Positions 36,101 through 44,303 of a stretch of DNA of 64,000 bases are shown one piece after another (the first letter of the stretch is position 1; every line of letters starts with the position of its first letter). A model generated the notes under the pieces. The model was not told the origin of the DNA and ran no database searches. It saw only the letters and a program-made list of their open reading frames with translations. Source of the stretch: Mycobacterium decipiens (GTDB taxonomy: Bacteria > Actinomycetota > Actinomycetes > Mycobacteriales > Mycobacteriaceae). Both the position numbers and the translations under genes were made by a program. The stretch covers positions 2,480,001 through 2,544,000 of the forward strand of contig NZ_OY970459.1 in NCBI RefSeq assembly GCF_963853665.1, given 5' to 3'.

Positions 36101-37368
36101 AATGCCGCGGCGACGCGTGCTGCGACCCTGGGGTGTGTCTTCCACTCGGAAAGATCCGCTCTGTTCCAGATGGACAGGCTAAGGGTGCGCTGGCCCTCGT
36201 CCAGAACACAGGCCACGGTCATGCCCTCGACTGGACCAATCGCCGTTGCCACCGGTGTTGTTGACAAGAATGGGCGAAGGCTGGGGGCGCATGGCTCTCG
36301 TATGAAATTGAGCGTCAACGCGTCCACCTGAGATGTCCGGTTGATCGCCAAATACATTCGGCGGTAGTGCTCCTCACGAAGCCACCGGCGTCTGACTGCC
36401 TTAACGTAGCCGCGGTCAACATTGCGAACGACGTCCTGTACCGACGCAAATGGGGGAAACCGGACCGAGTGCGCAACCGAGTTGACCAGACACGTCGCGA
36501 CATTCAGATCAGCATCTCCGAACCGGTTGTCCACGGCGTGAACCAGCAGGCTCTCGGTGTTCTGCCGAAGGCTAGCGTCCACCGCTACCGCCGCCGCGGC
36601 CACCAGCACGTTGAGGGGGACCTGCTGTGCCTCCGAAAGGGTGAGGATTGTGTCATAGGCCTTGCCGGAGATCACTATTGATTCGTGCAGGACCCCCATG
36701 GCGGCGGTCCCAGAAGCGTTGGTTGAACCGTGACCGTACCCGCCATGGTGCGCCTCTTCGGCGAGCTCACGCTGCACCACGTCGGCGAGACGCTGCCGCG
36801 ATTCCTCCGCCCTGGTCGTCTCGCGACGGTGTGCTTTAGTCAGCTTGGTCAGACCCACTATGACACAGGGGATCTCCTCCACCCATCCGGCTGCAAGGTG
36901 CCGTGCCAGATCATCCTCGATGATCCCCGTCGCGCCGCCATCAAGCAGGATGTGGTGGGTGTGCACGTCCAGGCCCAACACATAGCCGCTCTCGTCGGTC
37001 CGCACGGCATACCGCACGAGTGGCTTCGCGAGGATGTCAGAAGACCACGCGCGCTTGAGCTCATCGGCACCGCGAGGTATCTGGTCTGTCGGGTACGGAT
37101 CGTCTGACCACACGCTCACGATGTCGCCGAGCTGCAGCCCTGGCACGAACTCCGGATAGCCACCTTCCGTCGGCGCATCGAGAACGCAAAGCTGCAAAGG
37201 GTTTTCGAGTATCGTTGCTTCCAGGGCCGCCTGGAATCGCGGCAGCTCCACTGGGTGAAACCGATAGCTCTTGCCGATCAGATACAAGGCGGGATCACTA
37301 TCCTGCAATACGCCGTTGTAGATGTTCTGTTGCGACCTACTCAGGGGCACTCGATCAGGCGGGGTCAC
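33154..37368 (-). CDS. nrp: One-module NRPS (C-A-T-R), isonitrile lipopeptide synthetase
   Basis: 1404 aa. Domain order: condensation (HHILLDGG, matching HHxxxDG, near residue 138), adenylation (TSGTTGQPK near 596; VSTYGPTETT; A8-like FSGRKDAIVKVSGKR near 840; PNGKVD), carrier (GIGSLDLIRIL, pantetheinyl Ser near 985), and an NAD(P)H reductase (ILVLGASGILGTGF near 1070; YAASK). The reductase releases the peptide as an aldehyde or alcohol. This matches ScoA-type enzymes of isonitrile lipopeptide pathways. The M. tuberculosis Nrp (Rv0101) is about 2500 aa with two modules, so this one is shorter by a module. GTG 37368 overlaps the ACP end by 14 bases; the frame is open 11 codons upstream. Confidence 0.88.
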   Translation of the reverse strand: MTPPDRVPLSRSQQNIYNGVLQDSDPALYLIGKSYRFHPVELPRFQAALEATILENPLQLCVLDAPTEGGYPEFVPGLQLGDIVSVWSDDPYPTDQIPRGADELKRAWSSDILAKPLVRYAVRTDESGYVLGLDVHTHHILLDGGATGIIEDDLARHLAAGWVEEIPCVIVGLTKLTKAHRRETTRAEESRQRLADVVQRELAEEAHHGGYGHGSTNASGTAAMGVLHESIVISGKAYDTILTLSEAQQVPLNVLVAAAAVAVDASLRQNTESLLVHAVDNRFGDADLNVATCLVNSVAHSVRFPPFASVQDVVRNVDRGYVKAVRRRWLREEHYRRMYLAINRTSQVDALTLNFIREPCAPSLRPFLSTTPVATAIGPVEGMTVACVLDEGQRTLSLSIWNRADLSEWKTHPRVAARVAAALESMAAMWEQPIAMTVNEWFGIGPDGSRNHGDGTPQTHRPAAPAWFLDPSGGVDQTLETRCYVDPWVAWLVQSGAVPGDVLVFTDDNTDKTIDLLIACHLAGCGYSVCDSADEVLLRANTIAEHGDGVSAHVVDVAAARLAVGVEDELRKLVDGRIKQVAHDTLLAAKTAYIMPTSGTTGQPKLVRISHGSLALFCAAIRHAYGWGTHDAILQCAPLTSDISVEEVFGGAFSGSKLVRSTAMRAGDLQALARDAAGQGATVVDLPTAVWQLLCEDGDAIDAMRRSQLRQIVVGGEAIRSSAVDKWIDSGASQGISLVSTYGPTETTVVVTHLPIVCDRANLADGARLGLGRPIVPNTVFLAFGEVVILGDLVSAGYLGIDGPGFGTVTTIDGSRRRAFATADRVTIDADGFPVFSGRKDAIVKVSGKRVDTAAVARRISEDPAVSDVAVELHEFALRASLGVWFQTQRTREGGEDDAAAARIRLILVSFGVSSFCVVGVPNIPRKPNGKVDGDTLRTMPQFVDAVRSRSGSGERAAGLADIWSRHLGRAIPVDASLLGEGIGSLDLIRILPDTRKYLGQHLSVLDLISADTAANLTANLSGAAPRADAWMDAETAAEIDRDLASQWRPHPPTALSVEAPPNGNRDGAILVLGASGILGTGFARAVLDLRRSGAPCPEVVLATRSKLPDRDPWAALRNVDGVRIEHISAQLGPGELDALMPDTDARTLVNCIGNTNVLVPYREIRSPNVELVSTIAAACARRNIRLVHLSTFVVNADVTAPRVTDPRAAPYPYAASKALAELVVAGSPHALDFTLVRLPRVLGEDYQLHDSADVLVSVVDACIALRAYPWLTLTEEITTGRAAAQAVLGLLPELGGSAELGRGISVVRGEAVAYAEFLRGYGLDELDPPEWKHRLDQSDWAKKHPRRWSVVDAWVTLGMTLGARSYAEYLAERPTIAVGVDPVAELTATPQSVRALLANGWSQ

Positions 37369-37600
37369 ACAGACTCTCCAGCTCCCGAACCCAGCCCGCA
37401 ATCGACAGGTTCTCCGCGAGTCGGGACGGCAGTTCGGATTCTCGGTTCACGCCGAGCTGCTTCATCAGGAGAACGAACCGCACCGAGTCGAGCCCCAGGT
37501 CCCTGAGATCGGTTTTGTCGCCGTCAATGAGATCGGATTCCTCGATGTACAGCACGGCGCAGACGGCGGCGAGGATCCGCTCCCGCACCGTCTCAGCCAC
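37355..37600 (-). CDS. Acyl carrier protein of the isonitrile lipopeptide pathway (Rv0100-like)
   Basis: 81-aa carrier protein. The phosphopantetheine serine is in RDLGLDSVRFVLLMKQLG. It carries the beta-isonitrile fatty acyl chain made by FadD10, the FcoT-like enzyme and the oxygenase, and hands it to the NRPS condensation domain. ATG 37600 overlaps the fadD10 end by eight bases, so the three genes are translationally coupled. Confidence 0.88.
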   Translation of the reverse strand: MAETVRERILAAVCAVLYIEESDLIDGDKTDLRDLGLDSVRFVLLMKQLGVNRESELPSRLAENLSIAGWVRELESLCDPA

Positions 37601-39206
37601 GAACGGCCACTGCGGTTTTGTCGGCGCTTATCGCCGCTGCCAGCGACGCCCGCATGACCTTTCCGGACTGCGTTCGGGGAATATCCGCCACGATCACGAT
37701 TGTCGATGGCCGCGCCATCGACTCCGAGTCACGTCGAAAGCGAGCCGCAATCGATTGCTTCAGCTTGCCGGCTGCTGGCTCGTCGAGGTCTGTCGACGGG
37801 ACCACCGCCAGGCCCACCAACGCCCCGAACTCCGGATCGGGTATCTCGTAACACGCGGCGGCACGGACACCCACAACGCCCTCCGCAATGCGATCGACCT
37901 CGTCGGGCGCGATGTTGACGCCACCGGAGATGATCATCTCCGACGACCGGCCCTTGATATAGAAGAAACCGTCCGGGTGGCGCTCCAACAGGTCGCCGGT
38001 GTTCACCCACCCGTCACTCAGAACTTCTTGGGTGCGATCCGGATTGTTCCAGTACCCCAGCATGTTCGCCGGTGACCTTATCCAAAGCGTGCCGAACGTC
38101 GCGGACGGGGCAGCGCCGGGGGCGGTGGGGCCCCCGCCATCGGTACTAGCCGCATCCGCCAGATAGACGTCCACGCCAGGGTAGGGACGTCCCACAGCAC
38201 CAGCCTCGATCTTGGAGATTGAGCCTTCATCGGTCGGCAGACACAAGGCGGTACAACCCGTCTCGCTCAACCCGTAGACCTGTGCGGTGCGGACCCCGGT
38301 GGCTTCAATGAATCGCACATCGGCTGCGATCGCCCGCGAACCGCCGTATCCCACTAGACGCAGCGACGGAAGCGTCGCGTCTGCGGTCTTGAGTTCGGAA
38401 ACCAGTTTCGAAAGAAGAGTCGGAACCAGGCATGTCGTCGCGACCGCGTTCGCGTTGAGAATCTCCATTAGGGACGGCGTGTTCTCCCCCCCGGTGATAC
38501 ACAACCCCCCATGCATCAGGCAGGTGAGTATCCACCACAGTCCGCCGATGTGCGTCGCCGGCAGCGGTGAGTAGGTGGTTTCGCCGACGACCCAAGTGAC
38601 CCAGTTCAATCCCTCCTTTTGCAAGATGTCCGGGATGGCGAAGAAGGTGCGATTGGCCAGCAGCACCGCCTTTGGATCACCCGTTGTGCCGCTGGTGAAG
38701 ATCATCGCCAGCGGATCATCGGCGCCCTGCTGGGGGAGTCCGGCAACATGATCGGCATCCAAGCATTTACCGAAATCCATTGCAGCAGCGGATATATCGA
38801 CCGGGATCGTCGGTATCGAGTCGAGCGTTTCGGGCAGCGAGGAAGATCCGATCTTGCTTCCGGGTGCAATGAGAATCGCGCCCGGGTCGGTGATCTGGCA
38901 GAACCGGCCGATGGTTGCCGGCGGAAGATTGCCGTCCGCCATGACCGCGATCGCGCCGAGTTTCGCGCACGCCAGCACCGAAAGATATGTCTCGGGTCCG
39001 TTGTCCGAAACGACGATTACCCGGGATCCTCGTGAAACCGCCTGCGTACGAAGCTTGGCGGCGAGCTTCGCCACTTCGGTGACAAGTTCGGAGTACCGCA
39101 GCGCGCTGGTGCCGTCGCAGCGACGCAAGGCGACCGCCTCAGGCCGCTGCCGCGCCTGCTGAAAGACTCGTTCCAGGACGGTAGGCGGCAAGTGAGGCAT
39201 AGCCAT
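37593..39206 (-). CDS. fadD10: Fatty acyl-AMP/ACP ligase FadD10-like
   Basis: 537-aa ANL-family adenylating enzyme. The P-loop-like motif reads MIFTSGTTGDPKAVLL; later VYGLSETG, GWVNTGDLLERHPDGFFYIKGR (with the hinge Asp) and the terminal lysine in RTQSGKVMR. In the pathway it activates a fatty acid and transfers it straight to the ACP rather than to CoA. I choose ATG 39206, with AAAGGAG eight bases upstream; the frame extends 50 codons upstream, but those run into fcoT. Confidence 0.9.
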   Translation of the reverse strand: MAMPHLPPTVLERVFQQARQRPEAVALRRCDGTSALRYSELVTEVAKLAAKLRTQAVSRGSRVIVVSDNGPETYLSVLACAKLGAIAVMADGNLPPATIGRFCQITDPGAILIAPGSKIGSSSLPETLDSIPTIPVDISAAAMDFGKCLDADHVAGLPQQGADDPLAMIFTSGTTGDPKAVLLANRTFFAIPDILQKEGLNWVTWVVGETTYSPLPATHIGGLWWILTCLMHGGLCITGGENTPSLMEILNANAVATTCLVPTLLSKLVSELKTADATLPSLRLVGYGGSRAIAADVRFIEATGVRTAQVYGLSETGCTALCLPTDEGSISKIEAGAVGRPYPGVDVYLADAASTDGGGPTAPGAAPSATFGTLWIRSPANMLGYWNNPDRTQEVLSDGWVNTGDLLERHPDGFFYIKGRSSEMIISGGVNIAPDEVDRIAEGVVGVRAAACYEIPDPEFGALVGLAVVPSTDLDEPAAGKLKQSIAARFRRDSESMARPSTIVIVADIPRTQSGKVMRASLAAAISADKTAVAVRG

Positions 39207-39226
39207 GACCGCTCTCCTTTCGGGGG

Positions 39227-39781
39227 TCAGGGGATGTTCAGGGCTGCTAGTTCGATTTCGCCGGACGCGGCCCCGCCATATTCGTCCCAGAACTCGATGG
39301 CGCACGGGACGAGGAGATAACGCCACTTCCGTTCGATGACCTGCAAATCTCGACATAGCAAGCGGGCGGAAAACTTTTGGGGGTTGATCGGCTTTCTGAA
39401 TCGCGATGAGGTGCTCCTGATCAACATGCTGGCGAGCTGGTGCCCGTAGTAGTCGTCGATCGACCAGCCCCGGAGTGCAGGAATATCCCCGTTGATGACG
39501 GCTGGCGCGAAAGCGCTGTAAGCGAGTTGGTTAAAACACAGCAACAATTCGACCGCATTGAAGTGTCCCGTGCTTCGAATATAGGCGGATTCGCCAATCC
39601 TAAAATTGCCATAGGCAATGACCGAATCGGCGGTAGCTTTGGATGCCGCGTCGATGAGATAGCGGCATCCTTTGTAGGAGTAGGGCTCCAACACTCTGCT
39701 GAGCAAATCCTCTGCAATCGGAACGGTGTCGGTGGCTTCCACCGCAGTCGCCTCGGCAGGAGTGAGATCGATGTGGGTCAT
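39227..39781 (-). CDS. fcoT: FcoT/ScoD-type hot-dog enzyme (Rv0098-like)
   Basis: 184-aa protein of the FcoT family. Rv0098 was first described as a long-chain acyl-CoA thioesterase; in isonitrile lipopeptide pathways the ScoD homologue adds glycine to the beta-carbon of an enoyl-ACP. Recognisable segments are SRVLEPYSYKGCRYLIDAA, FNAVELLLCFNQLAYSAF and KFSARLLCRDLQVIERKWRY. ATG 39781 overlaps the stop of the upstream oxygenase gene (ATGA). Same length as Rv0098 as I recall it. Confidence 0.86.
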   Translation of the reverse strand: MTHIDLTPAEATAVEATDTVPIAEDLLSRVLEPYSYKGCRYLIDAASKATADSVIAYGNFRIGESAYIRSTGHFNAVELLLCFNQLAYSAFAPAVINGDIPALRGWSIDDYYGHQLASMLIRSTSSRFRKPINPQKFSARLLCRDLQVIERKWRYLLVPCAIEFWDEYGGAASGEIELAALNIP

Positions 39782-40647
39782 ACGGCGTACCCCGGCGTCT
39801 TGAGGCCATCCAGCATGGTCAGCCGGTAGGTCGTCAGAGTGCCTGAGGCTGTGCCGTGTTTCGCTCGGTGCATGAGAACCCGGTTGTCCCACAAAATGAT
39901 GTCACCAACTTCGTAGTGTTGAGTGTGTATGAATGGCGATTTGTACTCGGGATCGAGCTGTCCCGTCGCGGCCATGAGTTCTTGCAGCACCGCCGGATCG
40001 AGCAGGTTCCCGTCTTTGTCCTCGATCTTGGTGGTGCCCGACGCGCAGATGTAGAGGATCTCTTGCCCGGTCTTCGGGTGCTCGATCACCGTAGGCCACT
40101 TGATCGGGGGAGTGGTCCGGCTGATTTCGTTCCAAACTTCGCCGATGGGCTTATGAACATCGCTCGGACGGATTTTGATGTGACGCCGAGGATCGTGGGT
40201 GCTAAATGTTCCCCGGACCGGGTCTCGCTTGGCGGGGGGGAGTGACTCCCACACCTTGTTGAGATCGATGAAGTAGGTTCCGCGGTCGTTTCCGGGTACT
40301 GCAAGAGGTAGAACCATTGAAAAGGCGAAAGGTTCCGGCATAAACATATAGTCGATATGCCAGAACGCGCCGGTCCGCGGAACCCCCTGGCCTTCCTCGG
40401 TGGAAGAAACAAAGATCTCGGGATACTCGTTGTGATGGTACATCGGCTCGTAATACGTAACGATTTCTCCGATTAGCCCACCGAGTTTTGTGAATTCCTT
40501 CGGAGATGGATGGACATCTTTTAGGACGACGAGCTTGTTCTCGTAAACTATTTCGCGGAGCTCGTCGGTGGATATGTTGTCCAGGTTTTTAGGATCAATC
40601 CCGGTGACCTGTGCACCGAGGCCCTCGCCTTTTACATTGAGCTTCAT
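39778..40647 (-). CDS. Isonitrile-forming Fe(II)/2-oxoglutarate oxygenase (Rv0097/ScoE-like)
   Basis: 289-aa TauD-family enzyme. The iron triad is visible: HxD in AFWHIDYMF, distal His in DNRVLMHRAKHG, and the 2-oxoglutarate Arg in TTYRLTML. ScoE and Rv0097 convert the N-carboxymethyl (glycine-derived) group of the beta-amino fatty acid into an isonitrile by oxidative decarboxylation. Length, family and neighbours all fit. It starts at ATG 40647, 72 bp after PPE1. Confidence 0.9.
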   Translation of the reverse strand: MKLNVKGEGLGAQVTGIDPKNLDNISTDELREIVYENKLVVLKDVHPSPKEFTKLGGLIGEIVTYYEPMYHHNEYPEIFVSSTEEGQGVPRTGAFWHIDYMFMPEPFAFSMVLPLAVPGNDRGTYFIDLNKVWESLPPAKRDPVRGTFSTHDPRRHIKIRPSDVHKPIGEVWNEISRTTPPIKWPTVIEHPKTGQEILYICASGTTKIEDKDGNLLDPAVLQELMAATGQLDPEYKSPFIHTQHYEVGDIILWDNRVLMHRAKHGTASGTLTTYRLTMLDGLKTPGYAV

Positions 40648-40719
40648 CGGCTCCGTTCACCCCATCCATTTCTTACGGTTTTGGTCATTGTGTAATGCAA
40701 AGTTCCCCTATTCGTGTCC

Positions 40720-42108
40720 CTATGTTTGGTCGGTGTCTTTTGTCCAGGTAATGGGAAGGAGCGGAACGGCTTTGCGTGTGCTGTCGGATGACAGTTGGAC
40801 CATTCCGGCGGGCCTGCGGGTGGTTGTTGGTGCGGTACCGCTAAAGCCGAGCGGGCCGGCGCCCTGGCCACCCGTTGGGTCGTCCATTGTGACGGTCGCT
40901 TCCAGGAATTCGTCTCGGTAGCCGCGCACTTTGCTCTTGCTGCGCTTTTCGCGGCGGGCCCGGGCGGGTGCGGCGCCCTTTCGTGCGGCGGCGGCGGCGC
41001 CGACGTTGTCGGGGAGGGAGGCAGGGGATCTGGTGCCGGCTTTCGGGCCGAAACCTACACCGGGCGGTGCCAGAGTCGGCACGGCATAAGTGATGGTGAG
41101 CGAAGGGGCAGGGCCGCTAGCCGGAGCCGTGGGGGCCGCGGTTGGCGCGGGGTTGCCGACTTGTGAGCCACCGATGGGGGCGGCCGACGGGGCCAGCGCG
41201 ACCGCAGCATTCATGCGGGAGCCAACGTGCGGGCCGGGGCCGGGTTCTGCGGGAGTGGGAGGTGTTCCGAGAGAGGGCTCTCTAATCAGCAAATAGGCCA
41301 GGGCGCTCAGAGCGCTCATCGCGCTCAATGCAGGGGTGAAAAATGGGAGAAGCAGGAGAGAATAGGACGCATAGTACGGGTACCAAAGAACGTCATACAA
41401 GAACAATGCAATTATTGCAAGCGCGACCGTAACGGCGGGGCTGAATCCGAATCTTTCGAAAAACTCAAGAAAATACTTGTATGGATTGGCAATAAAATCC
41501 AGGATATCCCTGATGAGTTGACCGATTGAAGTCAATACGTCCGCGGGGATACTTCGGGCTTCACCACCGGGGGCAAGGATGGCTGGCGCTGGTTGGATGG
41601 ACGGTGCTACCGAGGTCGCGGCCTCGCTGATGGCCTGGTAGTTGGCCATGGTGTCGGCGGCTTGAACCCACATGCGGACGTAATCGGCTTCGTTGATGGC
41701 GATAGGGATGGTGTTGATCCCGAAGAAGTTCGTGGCGACCAGGACGCCGTGGATAGCGTGGTTGGCGGCCAGTTCCGCCAGGGTGGGCATGGTGACTAGG
41801 GCGCAACTGTAGGCGGCGGCGGCGGTGTCGTGCTGTGCGGCGATGACCGCGCTATCGATGGAAGTTTTCTCCAGCCAGGCCAAGTACGGGGTGTGCGCCG
41901 CAACGTACTGGGTGGTGCTGGGTCCCTGCCAGCTGCTGGCCTGCACGTCGGCCAATAGCTGGGCCAATTCGGCAGCCGTGTGCAGGTACTGACTGCTCAG
42001 CACCCTCCAGTGCGCTGCCGCGGCAAGCAATGCTCCCGGGCCTGGACCGGTGCTCAGCAGGGTCGAGTGCACCTCCGGAGGCATAGCCATCCATACCGGT
42101 GCACTCAC
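40720..42108 (-). CDS. PPE1: PPE family protein, PPW subgroup (PPE1-like)
   Basis: 462 aa. The N-terminal PPE domain begins [18 protein letters not shown] and has the WxG turn ASSWQGPST. The middle contains hydrophobic helices ([13 protein letters not shown] to LSALAYLL). The C-terminus has the PPW-subgroup signature [10 protein letters not shown] and a basic Ala/Lys/Arg stretch. PPE1 is the first gene of the chalkophore (isonitrile lipopeptide) operon in M. tuberculosis and may act in transport of the product or of the copper complex. GTG 42108 with GGGAGG eight bases upstream. The ~137 bp to the divergent methyltransferase gene should hold the operon promoter. Confidence 0.9.
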   Translation of the reverse strand: MSAPVWMAMPPEVHSTLLSTGPGPGALLAAAAHWRVLSSQYLHTAAELAQLLADVQASSWQGPSTTQYVAAHTPYLAWLEKTSIDSAVIAAQHDTAAAAYSCALVTMPTLAELAANHAIHGVLVATNFFGINTIPIAINEADYVRMWVQAADTMANYQAISEAATSVAPSIQPAPAILAPGGEARSIPADVLTSIGQLIRDILDFIANPYKYFLEFFERFGFSPAVTVALAIIALFLYDVLWYPYYASYSLLLLPFFTPALSAMSALSALAYLLIREPSLGTPPTPAEPGPGPHVGSRMNAAVALAPSAAPIGGSQVGNPAPTAAPTAPASGPAPSLTITYAVPTLAPPGVGFGPKAGTRSPASLPDNVGAAAAARKGAAPARARREKRSKSKVRGYRDEFLEATVTMDDPTGGQGAGPLGFSGTAPTTTRRPAGMVQLSSDSTRKAVPLLPITWTKDTDQT

Positions 42109-42245
42109 AACTTGACCTCCCTACCGCATCGCGTCACCAGAGGAGTAGTCGGCGGAGCGGACAGAAAAGTTCCGAGCGCTCTTTAGATCCTCGACCCCGC
42201 GACTCGACAACGGTGCTCGGGTTGTGCACCACTACAGTCGGATCC

Positions 42246-43052
42246 ATGCCAGTCATCGATGCCCGTCATCTCGACGGGATCTCTGAAACCGCGCTGCTCA
42301 CACTGCATCAACGCGCTACCGAGGCCGCCCGGCCTGACGGCATCATCCACGACCCGATGGCCATCGCCTTGCACGCCGACCTCGCCTACGACTACCACCA
42401 CTTCGGTCGGACACACCAGGCGACCGCCCTACGAGCGTTGGCATTCGACGCGGCCTCCCGGGCATATCTGGACACGCATCCGCGCGCCACGGTGGTCGCG
42501 CTGGCAGAGGGGCTGCAGACCAGCTTCTGGCGCCTGGACAACGGTGAGCTGACCTGGCTTTCGGTGGACCTGGCGCCGATCGTGCGGCTGCGCCAGCAGC
42601 TGCTGCCGTCATCGAACCGGCTGCGCCACTGTACCCAGTCGGCGCTCGACTACTCCTGGATGGACCGGGTCGACGATACCCACGGCGTGCTGATCACCGG
42701 CGAAGGTCTATTTCAGTATCTGGAGCGCGATGTGGTGTTCGACCTAATAGCGGCCTGCGCCAAACGATTTCCCGACGGTCAGTTGATCTTCGACAGCGTC
42801 CCCTGGTTCTTGAGCGCGTATACGCGACGCGGCATGAAGCTCAGCAAACACTATAGGGTGCCGGCGATGCCGTTCGCGTTCACCGCCAACCAGTATGACG
42901 AACTGCGCGCTATCCCCGGCATCTGCGCGGTACGCGAGCTGCCGGTGCCGCCGGGGCGTGGCAAATTCCTGCGGTGGGCTATTCCGCTGTTCTACAGGCT
43001 GCCTCACCTCGATCGGCTCCGGGCCCCCACAACACTCGTCGAATTCGGTTGA
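42246..43052 (+). CDS. SAM-dependent O-methyltransferase, LCMT/TcmP-like
   Basis: 268 aa, related to the leucine carboxyl methyltransferase-like family that includes polyketide O-methyltransferases. Family segments are SETALLTLHQRATEAARPDGIIHDPMA (42276-42356), RATVVALAEGLQTSFWRLDNG as the SAM-binding loop region, and GVLITGEGLFQYLE. ATG 42246 is used; the frame is open upstream, but that part is Ser/Arg-rich and lies in the divergent promoter. The substrate is unknown. It is divergent from PPE1 and could modify the lipopeptide, but this is not shown. Confidence 0.82.
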   Translation: MPVIDARHLDGISETALLTLHQRATEAARPDGIIHDPMAIALHADLAYDYHHFGRTHQATALRALAFDAASRAYLDTHPRATVVALAEGLQTSFWRLDNGELTWLSVDLAPIVRLRQQLLPSSNRLRHCTQSALDYSWMDRVDDTHGVLITGEGLFQYLERDVVFDLIAACAKRFPDGQLIFDSVPWFLSAYTRRGMKLSKHYRVPAMPFAFTANQYDELRAIPGICAVRELPVPPGRGKFLRWAIPLFYRLPHLDRLRAPTTLVEFG

Positions 43053-43070
43053 TTCGCAACTAGGCAACCA

Positions 43071-43490
43071 CTAGCGGAAATATGATTCGTCCCACTTCTC
43101 CATACGACGTTTGCGTACCGCATCGAGCTTGTGGTTAAGCGCTGTCTGCTCATTTTCGATGGCACGACCGGCATTTCGCACGGCGTTGTAGACGATGTCG
43201 TCTAGCTTGCACAGATCTTGTGCGGACACGTCGCTCGATACGAAAACCGAGAAACGAATGCAGTCGTCAACCACCGAAATGTCGATCTTTGGTGACGGTT
43301 CCAGTTGGCGGTGGAAGTGTTTGGCTAGTGCTTGGATCCAGTATCTTGGCCAACGTGGAACGGGCCGCAGGTCGTAGACGACGATCGCTTGTTCGCCGTT
43401 GTAGACGCCGATTGGCGCGTCTGTTCGGCTGAAGCGTGGTTGCTGCGCTGTCCGCTCGTCCGGCGGTTCGTTCTCGTCATTGCCCACCAT
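43071..43490 (-). CDS. Hypothetical protein, about 139 aa
   Basis: I recognise no family. The sequence has an acidic N-terminus, a central part with alternating strands (IVVYDLRPVPRWPRYWIQALAKHF and KIDISVVDDCIRFSVFVS; positions given by the gene) and a charged C-terminal helix ending RRMEKWDESYFR. No signal peptide or membrane segment. It overlaps or abuts the stop of the upstream exported peptidase-like gene: a TTG at 43496 or ATG at 43490 are both possible starts, within the TTGACAATG junction, so the two genes are probably coupled. Confidence 0.6.
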   Translation of the reverse strand: MVGNDENEPPDERTAQQPRFSRTDAPIGVYNGEQAIVVYDLRPVPRWPRYWIQALAKHFHRQLEPSPKIDISVVDDCIRFSVFVSSDVSAQDLCKLDDIVYNAVRNAGRAIENEQTALNHKLDAVRKRRMEKWDESYFR

Positions 43491-43492
43491 TG

Positions 43493-44173
43493 TCAAGCGG
43501 GCGGCGTCGGGCTCATGGATCCGATGAAGTAGGTTTCGCGCCCGGTTGGATATCCACCGCCGTCGGTGGCGATATGCACGTGGTCATAGTGGTTGAGGGT
43601 TTCGGAGCCGTAGTCCGCCGTCCAACTCGGTGCGCCGATGCCCGGGTAATAACCCTGCCGCCAGATCACATGCAGCACTCCCCATCGTTTCGCATTCGCC
43701 AAGGCAAGCCCGGCGATTTGGTTGCCGAGCTGGATTCCCTCATCGCTGTGATAGTTCGGGATCATCACGTCGATCGCCAACCCGTTGGGGTGCCACTTCA
43801 ATGGATCCTGCCGAAACCCGAAGATGTTGGTGATCTGCGGAAATAGCACGCTGATGGCACGGGCCGCCCAGATGGTCTTGACCTGCAATCCCTCCTCCGA
43901 TGCGACGCCAGTAGGTAACGCGAACCGGAATTCCTGGGCAGCGACCGGCGCGCTTGCCGCCAAGAGGTCCGCCTGTGTGGGACGGGCGAATTGTGGCGCA
44001 CTGGGCGCAGCTCCCGGAGCTGCTGCGGTCACCGCCGGGGTCTTTGGGCAGCATGGACGCTCGGTGTCTTTGCCCTGGGCATAGAGCATGGCGGCAGAGA
44101 CGACGAGCGAGGCCGTGATTGCCAACCAGCGGCCCCGGCCGTTGGCTAACAGGTCTTTGCCCACGGACAGCAC
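43493..44173 (-). CDS. Exported M15/ARB_07466-like peptidase-fold protein (Rv1728c-like)
   Basis: 226 aa. A short basic N-terminus and one hydrophobic helix (RWLAITASLVVSAAMLY) suggest a signal anchor, followed by CC and a Pro/Ala-rich linker. The C-terminal domain has HPNGLAIDVMIPN and NHYDHVHIAT, matching the HxxGxAxD and DHVH zinc motifs of the D-Ala-D-Ala carboxypeptidase-like fold. It may act on peptidoglycan or be a non-catalytic relative. GTG 44173 is chosen; the frame is open much further upstream but through the divergent lipoprotein gene. Position before the gabD2 region matches Rv1728c. Confidence 0.75.
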   Translation of the reverse strand: MLSVGKDLLANGRGRWLAITASLVVSAAMLYAQGKDTERPCCPKTPAVTAAAPGAAPSAPQFARPTQADLLAASAPVAAQEFRFALPTGVASEEGLQVKTIWAARAISVLFPQITNIFGFRQDPLKWHPNGLAIDVMIPNYHSDEGIQLGNQIAGLALANAKRWGVLHVIWRQGYYPGIGAPSWTADYGSETLNHYDHVHIATDGGGYPTGRETYFIGSMSPTPPA

Positions 44174-44303
44174 TCTAGTGTCGGGTGCGACGCGTGTGGC
44201 AGTCTTTGTTATCGATTGGTTACCGGTACGGCGGAGTACAGCCGACGGCGACCGCCGCAAACGGCGGCTGAATGCATTTGGCTGTCCCTCTAGGAGGCAG
44301 ACG

